Of a stretch of 64,000 bases of DNA, positions 23,501 through 34,364 are shown piece after piece (position 1 is the stretch's first letter; each line of letters starts with the position of its first letter). Made by a program: the position numbers and the translations under genes. The notes under the pieces are model-generated. The model did not search any database. It had not been told where the DNA came from and saw only the letters and a list, made by a program, of their open reading frames with translations. The DNA comes from Eucommia ulmoides (Eukaryota; Streptophyta; Magnoliopsida; Garryales; Eucommiaceae), in contig CM028328.1 of NCBI GenBank assembly GCA_016647705.1, forward strand, positions 5,295,311 through 5,359,310, given 5' to 3'.

Positions 23501-23830
23501 CTTTATTTCTACGTATATATGTGTGAACAATTGGTGTACATATGAAAATATTAATGCACATATATCGCCACTTGATAATATCACGTAATTCTAGATGGGG
23601 ACAAATACGACACATAGATCACATATCATGAATTCATGAAGAGCACATAAATCACGTATTATATTAACTTTATACATAAACAATAAAAACATTTCACTTT
23701 TTTTTTTCGCAATTTCCACTAAAATTATTATTATTACATATTAACAGTTTTATTATGAATTATGGGTATCATAACCCCGGTTCAAAGTGCTCGCAAATCA
23801 GAACTCTGACTCTGCAAAATCTATAACCTA
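20577..23830 (-). other. Non-coding internal region of the family B element
   Basis: This is A/T-rich sequence without gag or pol motifs on either strand. A block with CACGATCGAGAGTTACGACGG at 21868 recurs at about 22651 and, diverged, at about 58406 in the solo LTR. A tandem array lies at 22782-23078. The AUG-initiated frame at 22101-22451 on the minus strand is rich in Phe, Tyr and Lys and shows no recognisable domain. Confidence 0.7.
22782..23078. repeat. Tandem array, 35-39 bp unit, 8 copies
   Basis: Units carry CACATCTCGTAGG and CACCTAACGAGAAGAAAT. Two copies (starting near 22927 and 23041) carry a variant with GCCGGTCATATC. The array is in frame on the minus strand and would encode repeats around DFFSLGG, but there is no surrounding gene. 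Confidence 0.88.
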
Positions 23831-23846
23831 AACTCCGATATCAACC
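23831..23846 (-). other. Primer-binding site of the family B element (minus strand)
   Basis: The complement of 23831-23846, GGTTGATATCGGAGTT, resembles the TGGTATCAGAGC site for initiator-Met tRNA and directly follows the minus-strand LTR end GTGACA. Confidence 0.55.
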
Positions 23847-26088
23847 TGTCACGGCCCGGTTTCCTAGGGCCGCTATTATGGTTTCTCCAACAGAGAATTT
23901 CTACCCAAAACGAATAACTAATAATTTGTAACGTGTAAATCTGAACAAATTTCATTTACTACGGCGATCTTTTTTTATAAATATATCGACAACGATGATT
24001 AAAATTTATGTTCAAAACAAATTATATCCATCTCTTTATCGAATATAATAGTCACCATTTAAAATATCACCAAATAAAATCAATCATCTATTTTAATTTA
24101 ATCCACAAATTATACATATATATAGCGACAAGAATTTAAAATTTTGTTTAATATGAAAAAAATATCTTTTAATTTACAATGTCGCGGAAAAATTTATGAT
24201 TACCGAATTTATAATTTAAAAAGTCGATTCCCACCATTTTATTTAAATCACTTATCTTAAATTAATTATATTAAAACCGAATATTCAATATTTTCAAAAT
24301 TGAGATATTTTACAACCGACTACGATAATTATACTTATCATTTCCTCCGATTACAATGATAAATAATAATTACAATTTTTACAAATAGAAATTTCAAATA
24401 AAATATCTCTTCGTCATTTTGTCCCCGCTGACCCTGCAACCAAAAACTATGGGGTTGTGAGCAACCGCTCAGTAGAACTCCAACCCCTCTAATATATGTA
24501 TTTAATTAATATAACACATAAATTGCAGAATCATATTTTTCGCATAAATTTCCACATTGTCCAAATTATTTCATGTAATATAGCAGGTAAAATATCCACG
24601 ATCATTTATCACCAATAGCACACCACAAGACAATTAAATAAATATATTAAGAAAGTTTGGAATTCTACATTTTCAGAATTTTTCGTTGCCACGAGACGAG
24701 TTTTTAGTTTTTATTGGGGTGGTTTATGTAATTTCTTTTTCTTCCCCGTTTCTTGTTTTCTGTTCTGATTTTTGCCCGTCGCCGCGGCGAATGCCACCCC
24801 ATTCCCTACTTTGCTCTACTTACTAGATTCTCATCGCCGCCTCTACCGCCGCGGCGACGGCTACCGTATCTGATTACACACATACAACACACGAAACACT
24901 CACCCCGGACAACTGATCGACACCAACCGTCCCTACACCGTCAGCTGCTAACCACCTATGCCACCAACCACCTTCACTGCTGGAGGAACGCCCACACTGA
25001 TCAACACACACACCGACTGTTCTCTTTCTCTTCCTTCATTTTCTCTTTCCCTTCCTGTTTCTGTTTTCTTTCTAGCCAACTAACGAGGACACACACACAC
25101 ACACCACCGGAGGAGCCACACATACATACCACCGAAGAAGCCACGAACACACATCATACACAGCCACCCATCGTCGATGACACCCACCGGCGACGAGACA
25201 TACTCCACCAACTCCGATCCTCTCTTTTCTTGAAATTTGATGACGATACACACCCACACGAAGAACATGAACACACACCCACACTGCGTTTCTGGTTTTC
25301 TATTTTGAATTTTCGCCGTCGGCGAGTTTTCTCTCTCTAACCCACCGCCGGCGACGACTCCGGCAATTAACGACGAGCACACCACACCCATACACATGTT
25401 GAATGACGGGGACACACACACACAAAACACACAACCACGCACCCACCTTCAACGGTCACATACACCCACCGGACCGACGACCGCTTCCGACGACGACACA
25501 TGCAGTCCACAATCACATACACACACACACACACACACAGAACACACAATCCCTCGCCGAAACAGACAAAGGAACACACACACACAAACAACGGCAATGT
25601 CAAATCTCATCACCCACACGCTGGCCAAACAAACGGACAATCGAAACCCACACCGGCAATGAAAACAATGACGATCACCCACCGCCCACGTCTCTCTTCT
25701 CTTTGATTTCTCTGTTTTTCTTCTTTTTTCATGTCCTCATAAATGTATGGATGGATATATATGCGCGCGCGCGTGTGTGTGTGTGTGTGTTGACAAAGAC
25801 AGCACAAGCCTCACCGACCTACTGTTTCCCTTTTTCCTTTTTTTTTTTTTTATCTTTACCTCAATTGTGATAATATATATATATATATTATTTATTTTAA
25901 TTTTAATTACATAAATCTCCCCATAATTAAGAATTTGAAATCATTTTAGTCGAAAAGTTTATAATTTGCATTTTGAAAATTGCTAATTAACCCCTCAAAT
26001 TTTTAAATTAAATTATAAATAACACAATCTACCCCATATTTTCCTAAATGTGTGAAAATGCATCTTAAATAAAAATCAGGGTCTTACA
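23847..26088 (-). mobile_element. 5' LTR (minus strand) of the family B element
   Basis: Forward reading starts TGTCACGGCCCGG and ends GGGTCTTACA, followed by the duplication CACTA. It is colinear with 18184-20563. Confidence 0.88.
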
Positions 26089-26093
26089 CACTA

Positions 26094-26550
26094 GACCAAG
26101 AAAAACAATATGCTCCTACTACTCTGTTAATGATATGGTCATTACTAGCGACGATATATAAGATATCATAGATTTGTAAAATTTGAGATGAAAAATTATG
26201 GCCCTCTGACATATTTTCTTAGTCCAAAAATCTCTAATAACACAGGTGGTTACTTCCTTAGTCAAGCAAAGTATACCTCAGATCTGTTATCCAAAAGGTA
26301 GTATCACTTCTTCAAAAAATTACAGTACTCTTATCAAGCCAAACACTACAATTATTTTATGGTGAAGTAGAAAGTAAATTGTTGTCGCTCGATCTAGCTA
26401 GCATAGAAACAGAGTACCATGCTCTTATTGATGACACTCAATTTCACTGCAAATATATTCACCAAGACTCATCCACGCGACTCCTTTCACAATTTACTTT
26501 TAAAACTCAAATTGACATCTATTTTACAATCTTGAATTTGAGGAGGAATA
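26094..26550 (+). pseudogene. Degenerate Copia pol, C-terminal RT and RNase H end
   Basis: Directly after the family B element the Copia frame resumes with VNDMVIT, in the position of the RT catalytic block YVDDMIIT (first Asp changed to Asn). GYFLSQAKYTSDLL follows. Most of RNase H is deleted. Its end is recognisable as SLDLASIETEYHAL and ANIFTKTHPRD, where the family has SSAEAEYRA and ADIFTKxLP. A purine block (AGGAGGAATA at 26541) may be the PPT before a remnant 3' LTR that contains ACTATATATAGG near 26618. Confidence 0.72.
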
Positions 26551-27006
26551 TTAATATGTGCGCGCACACCTTCCCTGTTAGGTTTTTTGGAACCCAATAC
26601 TCTACACCTTAACCCTTCACTATATATAGGAACCATTGTCCATCCTTGTATGTATTGTTGCAGGCATAACAATTACCAATACATTGTACCATATTATTTT
26701 TCAATATGTCGCCTCTCAATTATTCTATCATATATATTGTTTTTTTACTACTCATTAGGTAAATTACAATTAAAATATGATCAAAATACCAAATTACTCG
26801 ATGAATTTTGTTAGATCTGTGAAATTTATTAAAACAATATTCAAAATGATAATATTCATACAAATTCGATGTCACAATCAGAAAAATATAATTTTAACGG
26901 TAATTTATTAGTACGCCAAAGATACAACTTTAAATCACGTGTTTTTATCATAACAACAACCCTTTCTAGTAACACGAAAAATTTAATCTTATTAATATGT
27001 TGTAAG
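26551..27006. other. Probable remnant Copia 3' LTR and AT-rich flank
   Basis: A TATA-like ACTATATATAGG lies at about 26618-26629, as expected in an LTR. The rest is AT-rich sequence without a gene. I could not find a matching 5' LTR in the window. Confidence 0.4.
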
Positions 27007-27011
27007 GCTCT

Positions 27012-27944
27012 TGATGTAGCAGAAAATAAATAAAGAACGAGTTTACCAAAATTTCTTGGGATGAGTCGCGGACTAGATCGCTCTCTTTAAGACGTTTTGC
27101 GGCTCTGCCCAAGAACGTGCTAGCAGTGTATCAGCCCCGTTGTCCCCAGGATAAAACAGCTAAGAATCACCTCTGTCTAGAACTTTCTTTGCACAACAGA
27201 AGGCCTGAATACTAAACACCCACTCACTGTTTGAACAAACAAACAGATTGCTCGGAAATCGAAGTTTAAAAGAAATAAAACTATTTTTGATGAAGAAGCT
27301 GTTTCAGATCAAGACGAAGATTGTTTTTTTTTTTTTTTTTTGTGTTCTTTAATTTGAGAAAAAATAAACACTATTTATAGGAGAGAAAAAAAAAAAACCG
27401 TTTGAGAATTTTTTTAAAACCGAAAATAAAAAAAACGTTTTAAATAATTTATTAAAACGTTTCAATTTTAATGTTTTTTTTTTATTAAAACGTTTCAATT
27501 TTAACGTTTCAATTAAAACGTTTTAAATAATTAATAAATTAAAAACGTTTTGTTTTTTTTCTCAACGGTTCAAAAAAAAAAACACGTTTTGTTTTTTTTA
27601 TTTTTTTTAATTAAACTGTTTTTTTTAAAAAAAATATTTTTAAATAATTTTTTTCTAAAAAATAAATAAGTACCACCTCATCACACGCGCGACTCGACTC
27701 GACTCGGACGGCGGCGGCGGCGGCGCGCGCGTGGTAAACCGGTAGGGATGTAACTCCTCTCCCCTCCACAAAATGTGGGTACCCCTTGGGGCACACCCCA
27801 AGTGTCTCACATACCCCTAGATATCCACTTTAATTTCACCTCTCCCAACCAATGTGGGACAAAAGGATTTGAGGGAAAAAATCAATTTGACACATTTGGC
27901 ACTTTCTATTCTAAAAATTAAATTAAAATTCATTTGTTTCAACA
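27012..27944 (-). mobile_element. 3' LTR (minus strand) of the Copia element
   Basis: Forward reading starts TGATGTAGCAG and ends TTTGTTTCAACA. It contains a minus-strand TATA box at 27371-27380, A and T tracts, and a CG-rich block (GACTCGACTCGACTCGG then a GGC repeat, about 27687-27733). Confidence 0.93.
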
Positions 27945-28502
27945 ATCCCCCTCTTGAATTTTTAAAAACAATTTTTTTTTTCATCGAGCAGTATAATTCA
28001 ATATAAGATTGTGCATAAGAAAAGATGTCTATCGACTTGAACCTTTACATAGTGAAGATGCTTTAGATTATACTAGAGTAACTCGTAGTTTTGAACTCTA
28101 TCTCTAACTACATCACACACACAACCCTATTAGGGTGTAGTCCAAAAACCCGTACTTTACGACCATGCACGTGTATCCCAGTATAGTGAATGCTCTAGAG
28201 AATTTTGCCCAAAATTCCATAGGAAGCGGCCACACTTTCACATTCACATAGGTGAATCTATCAAGAGTACTCTTATAGCTAGGTACTCCACTCCAAAATA
28301 GAGTATAGATCTCATTAAGAGTTAATAAAAACTCAACCTTCGATCGCTTCAAGATATCATGCTTCAAACAACACATTTATGAAATAGAACTCAAATTTAT
28401 AGCATGATTTTTCTCATATCACTTCATGAGTTGTTATTACCCTTTGAACCTATTTATTGGGATCTCCAGTCTATAGGTTGGGTTTCCCTCACAAGTGACT
28501 CG
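27945..28502 (-). other. PPT and 3' untranslated part of the Copia element
   Basis: AAGAGGGGGAT (complement of 27945-27955) is the PPT directly before the 3' LTR. The rest is about 0.54 kb between the pol stop and the PPT. An 87-codon minus-strand frame at 28113-28376 shows no recognisable domain. Confidence 0.7.
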
Positions 28503-30983
28503 TCAATCTATGGGCTTGAGTCCCATTCCTTTCGAGGTTTTGTAAACCTTTTCTCGAACTAATCCTTTCGTCAAAGGATCGGCTAAGTTATCATCAGACC
28601 GTATATGATCCACTCTCACAACCCCTGTAGAGATATACTCCCTAATAGTGCTGTGTTTGCGACGCATTTGTCGCTTTTTTCTCTTATAATAACGGTTCTG
28701 AATTTTTGCAATAGCCGTGGTACTATCACAATGGATCAAGATAGCTGGAATCGGTCTTTCCCATAAAGGGGTATCAGAAAGCAGGCTCCTTAACCACCCT
28801 GATTCCTCGCTAGCCGAAGCTAGTGCAATCATCTCAGACTCCATAGTAGATTGAGCCAAAATAGTCAATTTCTTAGATTTCCAAGAAACAGCTCCACCAG
28901 CTATACTAAATATATAACCTCTAGTTGCCTTGGAGTCATTTGAAAGGGTGTTCCAATCAGCATCGCTATATCCTTCCAGAACGGCGGGAAACTTCTGATA
29001 ATGTAATTCAAGGTTCATAGTTCTCTTTAGATATCTCATAATCCTATTAATAGCATGCCAATGTTCAATACTAGGTCTACTTGTAAACCTGCATAGTAAT
29101 CCCACAGCATACGCTATGTCGGGCCTAGTGCAGTCAGTGGCATATCGGAGACTGTCTATGATGCTCGCATACTCAGTTTGTCTAACACCGTCACCGGTGT
29201 TCTTGAACAACTTCACATTAGGGTTAGAAGGAGTACATGCTGGTTTACAATCAAAATAATTGTATTTCTTTATAATCTTCTCTATATAATGAGATTGGCC
29301 CAAAGAAATTCCATGTTTAGACCTAGTTATTTTAATACCAAGGATTACACTTGCTTCACCAAGATCTTTCATATCAAAATTAGCACATAGCATGGATTTT
29401 ATATTATTCACAACATGAATATTGGAACCAAAAATTAGCAAGTCATCCACATAAATACATATAATAGTGCAAACATCATTTTCAGATTTATAGTAAATGC
29501 ATTTGTCACTTTCATTTACTTTAAAACCATGTGAAATGACTAGATTATCAAATTTCTCATGCCATTGCTTAGGTGCTTGTTTCAAACCATAAAGATATTT
29601 ATCTAATTTGCATACTTTGTTTTCTAGACCAGGAATAACAAATCCTTCAGGTTGGTCCATATAAATCTCTTCTTCTAATTCACCATTCAAAAAAGCAGTT
29701 TTAACATCCATTTGGTGCACAATAAGATTATGAATTGCAGCAAGAGATAAAAGTACACGAATAGATGTAATTCTAGAGACAGGTGAGAAAGTATCAAAGA
29801 AATCTACATTCTCTCTTTGTCTAAACCCTTTGGCTATAAGACGAGCCTTGTATTTATCAATGGTTCCATCGGGATTCAATTTCTTCTTAAGAATCCATTT
29901 ACATCCTATTGTTTTACAACCAGGAGGTAAATCTACCAAATGCCAAGTTCTATTTGACTCGAGAGAGTCTAACTCGTCATCTATAGCCTCTTGCCATAAA
30001 CTGGCATCTATAGAGGATAATGCCTCTTGGAGGGTAAGTAGATCATCTTCTAAGGTATATGCATAGAAATCCGAACCAAAGTCTTTAGCTATATTAGGTC
30101 GTTTACTCCTTCTAGGTTCAATATCTAGTTCCTTATTAGATTCATTAATCCTAATGATAGGTTCATTACTAGAAGTCGAGCTCCCACTATTCTTCAATTT
30201 GAAAGGAAATTTATATTCATAAAAATCAGCATCATTTGATTCAATGATAACTTTATCTTTCAAATCATAAAATCTATAATCTTTGCTATTTACCGCATAA
30301 CCAATAAAAACACATTCATAAGCTTTACTGGCAAGTTTTCTTCTTTTGGGGTCAGGAATTCGAACATATGCCAAACAACCCCAAGTTTTAAAATAAGACA
30401 AATTTGGTTTCTTATTTTTGAAAACTTCATAAGGTGAAATTTTACTTTTCGATTTGGGAACTCTATTAAGTACATAGCAAACCGTTAATAAAATTTCACC
30501 CCACCAGTGAGAAGCTACACCGGAGTTAAGTAAAATAGCAACTACTGATTCAGCAAAAGTTTTATTTTTTCTTTCAGCCTTACCATTCATTTCAGGAGAA
30601 TACGGTGCAGTTTTTTCATGAATAATTCCATGAGATTTATAAAAATCAATAAAAATATCGGAATCATATTCTGTTCCTCTATTACTACGTAATCTCTTAA
30701 TTTTCTTATTGCATTGATTTTCAATCTCAGTTACAAAATTCTTAAACATTTCAAAAGCTTCACTTTTATTTTTCATGAGATAAACATAAGTAAAATCAGA
30801 ACAATTATCTATGAATGTAATAAAATACCGTTTACCATTCCTAGTTAAGACTCCATCAAATTCACAAATATCAGAATGTATTAAGTCAAGAGATTCAGAT
30901 TCTCTAATTACTAATTTATGAGGGGTTTTAGTAATTTTAGCTTGACTACAAAATTCACATTTTTCAAAATCATTCAAAGACAA
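28503..30983 (-). CDS. Copia pol fragment: integrase, RT and RNase H (826 codons)
   Basis: The frame is open for 826 codons, but the first codon is TTG and no upstream protease or gag remains. It opens inside the integrase zinc finger (CEFCSQAK, residues 9-16). The integrase core has Asp38 (HSDI) and Glu137 (AERKN), but the second catalytic Asp is Asn101 (RSNRGTEY instead of RSDRGxEY), so strand transfer should be dead. The GAG-pre-integrase part is lost. RT spans about 330-570 with YVDD at 511-514. RNase H follows with YSDADW and STMESE. The protein ends shortly after [10 protein letters not shown]. The frame is well kept for an element lacking gag, so the deletion may be recent or the RT may have been used in trans. 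Confidence 0.9.
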   Translation of the reverse strand: MSLNDFEKCEFCSQAKITKTPHKLVIRESESLDLIHSDICEFDGVLTRNGKRYFITFIDNCSDFTYVYLMKNKSEAFEMFKNFVTEIENQCNKKIKRLRSNRGTEYDSDIFIDFYKSHGIIHEKTAPYSPEMNGKAERKNKTFAESVVAILLNSGVASHWWGEILLTVCYVLNRVPKSKSKISPYEVFKNKKPNLSYFKTWGCLAYVRIPDPKRRKLASKAYECVFIGYAVNSKDYRFYDLKDKVIIESNDADFYEYKFPFKLKNSGSSTSSNEPIIRINESNKELDIEPRRSKRPNIAKDFGSDFYAYTLEDDLLTLQEALSSIDASLWQEAIDDELDSLESNRTWHLVDLPPGCKTIGCKWILKKKLNPDGTIDKYKARLIAKGFRQRENVDFFDTFSPVSRITSIRVLLSLAAIHNLIVHQMDVKTAFLNGELEEEIYMDQPEGFVIPGLENKVCKLDKYLYGLKQAPKQWHEKFDNLVISHGFKVNESDKCIYYKSENDVCTIICIYVDDLLIFGSNIHVVNNIKSMLCANFDMKDLGEASVILGIKITRSKHGISLGQSHYIEKIIKKYNYFDCKPACTPSNPNVKLFKNTGDGVRQTEYASIIDSLRYATDCTRPDIAYAVGLLCRFTSRPSIEHWHAINRIMRYLKRTMNLELHYQKFPAVLEGYSDADWNTLSNDSKATRGYIFSIAGGAVSWKSKKLTILAQSTMESEMIALASASEESGWLRSLLSDTPLWERPIPAILIHCDSTTAIAKIQNRYYKRKKRQMRRKHSTIREYISTGVVRVDHIRSDDNLADPLTKGLVREKVYKTSKGMGLKPID

Positions 30984-31060
30984 TTTAGGAATTAGTTCTA
31001 AGTTACTTATTTAAAATCGTGATCAGCAGACATCTTAGCAGATATTGAACATCTTAAAAT

Positions 31061-32000
31061 TGATGTAGTAGAAAATAAATAAAGAATAAGTTTACCAAAA
31101 TTTCTTGGGATGAGTCGCGAACTAGGTCGCTCTCTTTAAGACGTTTTGCGGCTCTGCCCAAGAACGTGCAAGCAGCGTATCAGTCCCGTCGTCCCCAGGA
31201 TAAAACAGCTCAAAATCACCTCTGTCTAGAACCTTCTTTGCACAACAGAAGACCTGAATACTAAACACCCACTCACTGTTTGAACAAACAAACAGACTGC
31301 TCGGAAATCGAAGTTTAAAATAAATAAAACTATTTTTGATGAAGAAGCTGTTTCAGATCAAGACGAAGATTGTTTTTTTTTTTTTTTGTGTTCTTTAATT
31401 TGAGAAAAAATAAACACTATTTATAGGAGTGAAAAAAAAAAAACCGTTTGAGAATTTTTTTAAAACCGAAAATAAAAAAAACGTTTTAAATAATTTATTA
31501 AAACGTTTCAATTTTAATGTTTTTTTTTTTTATTAAAACGTTTCAATTTTAAACGTTTCAATTAAAACGTTTTAAATAATTAATAAATTAAAAACGTTTT
31601 GTTTTTTTTCTCAACGGTTCAAAAAAAAAAACACGTTTTGTTTTTTTTTTATTTTTTTTAATTAAACTGTTTTTTTTTTAAAAAATATTTTTAAATAAAT
31701 TTTTTCTAAAAAATAAATAAGTACCACCTCATTACACGCGCGACTCGACTCGACTCGACCCGGACGGCCGCGGCGGCGGCGCGCGCGTGGTAAACCGGTA
31801 GGGATGTAACTCCTCTCCCCTCCACAAAATGTAGATACCCCTTGGGGCACACCCCAAGTGTCTCACATACCTCTAGATATCCACTTTAATTTCACCTCTC
31901 CCAACCAATGTGGGACAAAAGGATTTGAGAGAAAAAACCAATTTAACACATTTGGCACTTTCTATTCTAAAAATTAAATTAAAATTTATTTGTTTCAACA
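31061..32000 (-). mobile_element. 5' LTR (minus strand) of the Copia element
   Basis: Forward reading starts TGATGTAGTAG and ends TTTGTTTCAACA, followed by GCTCT. It would be the promoter LTR for the pol frame at 28503-30983. Confidence 0.93.
31427..31436 (-). promoter_or_regulatory. TATA box in the Copia 5' LTR
   Basis: The complement reads CTATAAATAG. It is conserved in the other LTR at 27371-27380. It is placed so that transcription would run leftward through the rest of the LTR into pol. Confidence 0.7.
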
Positions 32001-32005
32001 GCTCT

Positions 32006-32134
32006 AACCTACGACAAACCACCACTACATTTTGACAAAATATTATCGCGAATTTTTGCAACTGCATCAAACCTACAACAAACCACCAATGCAGACCACC
32101 ACATCCTACAACCACCAAAAAAAATAAAAAAATA

Positions 32135-32173
<39 letters not shown>

Positions 32174-32976
32174 CAGAAAATAGTACAATAAAAACGATAA
32201 ACATTACAATCAAAATTAGAAAATTAACTAGCAAATTAGAAATTAAAAATCACACAAAATCTGCCAAATCAAAATACATAATCTACAATTTTTTGCAGTA
32301 AATCAGTTCCAAACAACAACAATTACTAGCATTCCTATTAGTTTCTCGAAATATTTGTATCTTTTACATCTACATCTGGTTAAGTGTTAAATTCAAGTCA
32401 CTTTCCCAATATTTAAGTATGCATGTGGGAACGGTTTGTAAGGCAGACTTGTACTGAGTCAACTCGTCGAGTTCGCTGATCCAATTGGCCTAAAAATTCA
32501 AGCTGTCATTGTCGTTTCTTTAATTGCGTGCATATAAGCCTAGGTCTACAGATGTTATGATACTGATGCATGACGTCATTCACGTAGAAGCATACATCAC
32601 CAACCCTTCATCATTCGTCGGTTTTGATACATACCCAGAAATTGGGCCGGCGAGGAGAAGAAAGTGTGACTGGGATTAACGGCGGAGTTTTGGTCGGTAC
32701 ACGGTGATGGCGGCACCGCATGGTACGGTCGGACTCGGCCCAGATGGTGAGATGTTGGCGGTTGCGGTCTTGCGCCGGTGCCGGCGGCCAAAATTTGGAT
32801 TTTTTAACCATTTTGTACCGTAGAGAAAAGCAAAGTGGAACCAATTTATGAACACATACACATAAGGACAGAGAACAAGCTTGTAACATATATATATTAT
32901 ATTGTATTCATAATCAATAATCAAACAAGCTTAAGAACCCACAGATCGATTTAACTATATATTTTCCTATATCATG
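32006..32976. other. Intergenic stretch with AT repeat and a GC-rich patch
   Basis: A short near-repeat (CCTACGACAAACCACCA, then CCTACAACAAACCACCA) lies at 32009-32091, and an AT repeat lies at about 32138-32171. The part at 32640-32815 is GC-rich and free of recognisable repeats. It could be an exon, leader or captured fragment, but neither strand gives a protein I recognise. Confidence 0.5.
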
Positions 32977-33811
32977 TCATATATATTTGTTGACATCGTG
33001 AGGGAAGATGATGCCGGCACTCCATCGGCAACCTTTAGATGCTGCCGCCCTAGGACAATGTACGTAATTGGTTCCCCATATATCGAGGCAGATGTAGAGC
33101 TCATACAGCAAATCATGTGTCTGGTTGTAGTATCTACATGACACATAGATATCCTTTTTGTTCACATGCGGTTTCACTGCCGCCTAAAAATCGCCGATTT
33201 TATAAGCCATGTCATCCCGCGGCGTAATATTGGCTCTCCTCAATATCTTCAGAAAATCCAGCTTCTTTGATTCGCGGAGCAACGTAACCAAATAGGTTTT
33301 GCAGTCCATCTTGTTTGTTGAGCAAATTCCGTGATGTTTCCATTCATGTATCCATAATGCCTTTGCCTCCCTATCAGCTACAATGGATGGCCATTCTTGC
33401 TGAAGAATCTGAGTCAAACCTTCGTCGGACAACTGTGCATTTCAAGAGAGAGAGAAAGATAATATTACAAACAATTAAAACTGAAAAAAAATGAAAAAGA
33501 AAGAAAACATCACTTACCACTTTATAAATATCTTTTTTTCTGTTTTCCATTTCCAGATCACATGTGAGCGTAGTGCCGTAGGGATGTGCAGGCCACATGC
33601 CATGAGTAGCGAACTGTGGAGTGAGGTTGTTGATGCAGTGGTTCTCAAGACAGAAAGAAGGGCTCCAAGTTTTCACAAGTTGGAAATGGTGGTGTTGGGA
33701 GACCACCATAGTTGGCAATGAAGGAAACTGGGGTGCTGGGCAAAATTGGGGCATCATGGCAAACAAGCAAAATTGGGACATAACCACCAACAAGATGAAT
33801 AACAAATTCAT
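32977..33811 (-). pseudogene. S-RNase-like T2 ribonuclease, premature stop
   Basis: T2 RNases cleave RNA and are secreted. S-RNases of this family act in the style and enter pollen tubes. Exon 1 (33811-33518, 98 codons) starts with a hydrophobic signal peptide (MNLLFILLVV...) and contains FQLVKTWSPSFC and the first active-site block FATHGMWPAH with His70. A GT-AG intron (33517-33433, 85 bp, donor GTAAGT) follows, in the variable region where S-RNases carry their intron. Exon 2 has the second active-site block IHEWKHHGIC (Glu128, His132). The family Lys next to that His is His131. Codon 181 is TAG (IGDF then stop). The same frame then continues 68 codons with family-typical Cys residues (VSCRYY, YICLDIWG, VHCP, GCRW) to a TGA at 32977-32979. 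Total length fits the family, so one nonsense change broke an otherwise full gene. Orthology to S-RNases is inferred. Confidence 0.85.
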
Positions 33812-33871
33812 TTTCAGAGTTTTTTCTTGGAAACACTTGAAAACTTCCGATAACTTGGAAGCACTTGGCTT

Positions 33872-33883
33872 CCCTTTTTATAG
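33872..33883 (-). promoter_or_regulatory. TATA box of the RNase gene
   Basis: The complement reads CTATAAAAAGGG, 61-72 bp upstream of the ATG. This is a normal distance for a short 5' leader. The ATG context is CTGAAAATGAAT. Confidence 0.7.
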
Positions 33884-34364
33884 AGTGGAAATTAATCTCT
33901 TGGTGTCTTTTTCTATAGGTGTGTATTATATTCAACCAAGTTTCTACATTTTGCATGCATGCATGCACATGGGCATTTTATCTTTATTGCATTTTTTAGG
34001 ATTAATTTTATTTTTGTCTGCACCTCATTTGCAACAGTTAAATTTTCTGATAAGGTCAAACAGTGAGAGTTAATAAAAATCTGTTAATTGATATTTTTAC
34101 CCTTTAAAGATTTTATAGGGTCTAATTTAATACTATTTTACAACTTAAGGGTCTATGTTGTATTTTTTTCATCTTGCTAAAAACTGGGTACATTTCTCTT
34201 CCTAATTTTTAATCCATTAGTGAACTTTTTCACTCTTTAATCACTTAAATTAAAAAAATATATATATAGAATTCTAATTTATTTTTATCGTTTAAGTCAA
34301 ATTAACAAGATCAAATTCACCTGGTTTCGGAGGAAAAAAAATCTTGAAAATCCTTTGACCAATT
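33884..34364. other. RNase upstream region between the two S-type genes
   Basis: This interval of about 0.5 kb separates the RNase promoter from the end of the F-box gene. GCATGCATGCATGCACATGG at 33953-33972 contains overlapping RY-type GCATGC motifs. Part of this stretch (about 33923-33995) recurs at 42855-42922. No gene is seen. Confidence 0.6.

Larger units (their letters stand above)
18184..26088 (-). mobile_element. Complete non-autonomous LTR retrotransposon with 2.3-kb LTRs (family B)
   Basis: The 7.9-kb element is flanked by the duplication CACTA (18179-18183 and 26089-26093). On the minus strand its LTRs start TGTAAGAC and end GGCTATGACA or GGCCGTGACA. The minus-strand PPT (AGGGGGGAAGGGT) abuts 20563, and a TGATATCGGAG-like primer site abuts 23847. 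The sequence upstream of the PPT (TTTCGGGACGGAATTTCTTTTA) resembles that of Del/Tekay-type Gypsy elements. No gag or pol is present. It interrupts a Copia RT between its two conserved halves. Confidence 0.9.
27012..32000 (-). mobile_element. Ty1/Copia retrotransposon with both LTRs
   Basis: LTRs at 27012-27944 and 31061-32000 (about 0.94 kb) enclose a pol gene on the minus strand. The target duplication is GCTCT (27007-27011 and 32001-32005). On the minus strand the LTRs run TGTTGAAAC to CTACATCA. AAGAGGGGGAT at 27945-27955 is the minus-strand PPT. No primer-binding site follows the 5' LTR: the internal region starts in the integrase zinc finger, so primer site, gag and protease are deleted. 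In the first 265 aligned LTR bases I count about 15 differences, mostly transitions. Confidence 0.93.

Noticed and set aside
24753-25870. 195- and 155-codon plus-strand frames
   Set aside because: Same CA-rich LTR sequence as at 19153-20095. The frames are not conserved between the two LTRs.
32611-32924. Minus-strand frames over the GC-rich patch
   Set aside because: Three overlapping frames give no recognisable motif. The patch is reported as unexplained instead of as a gene.
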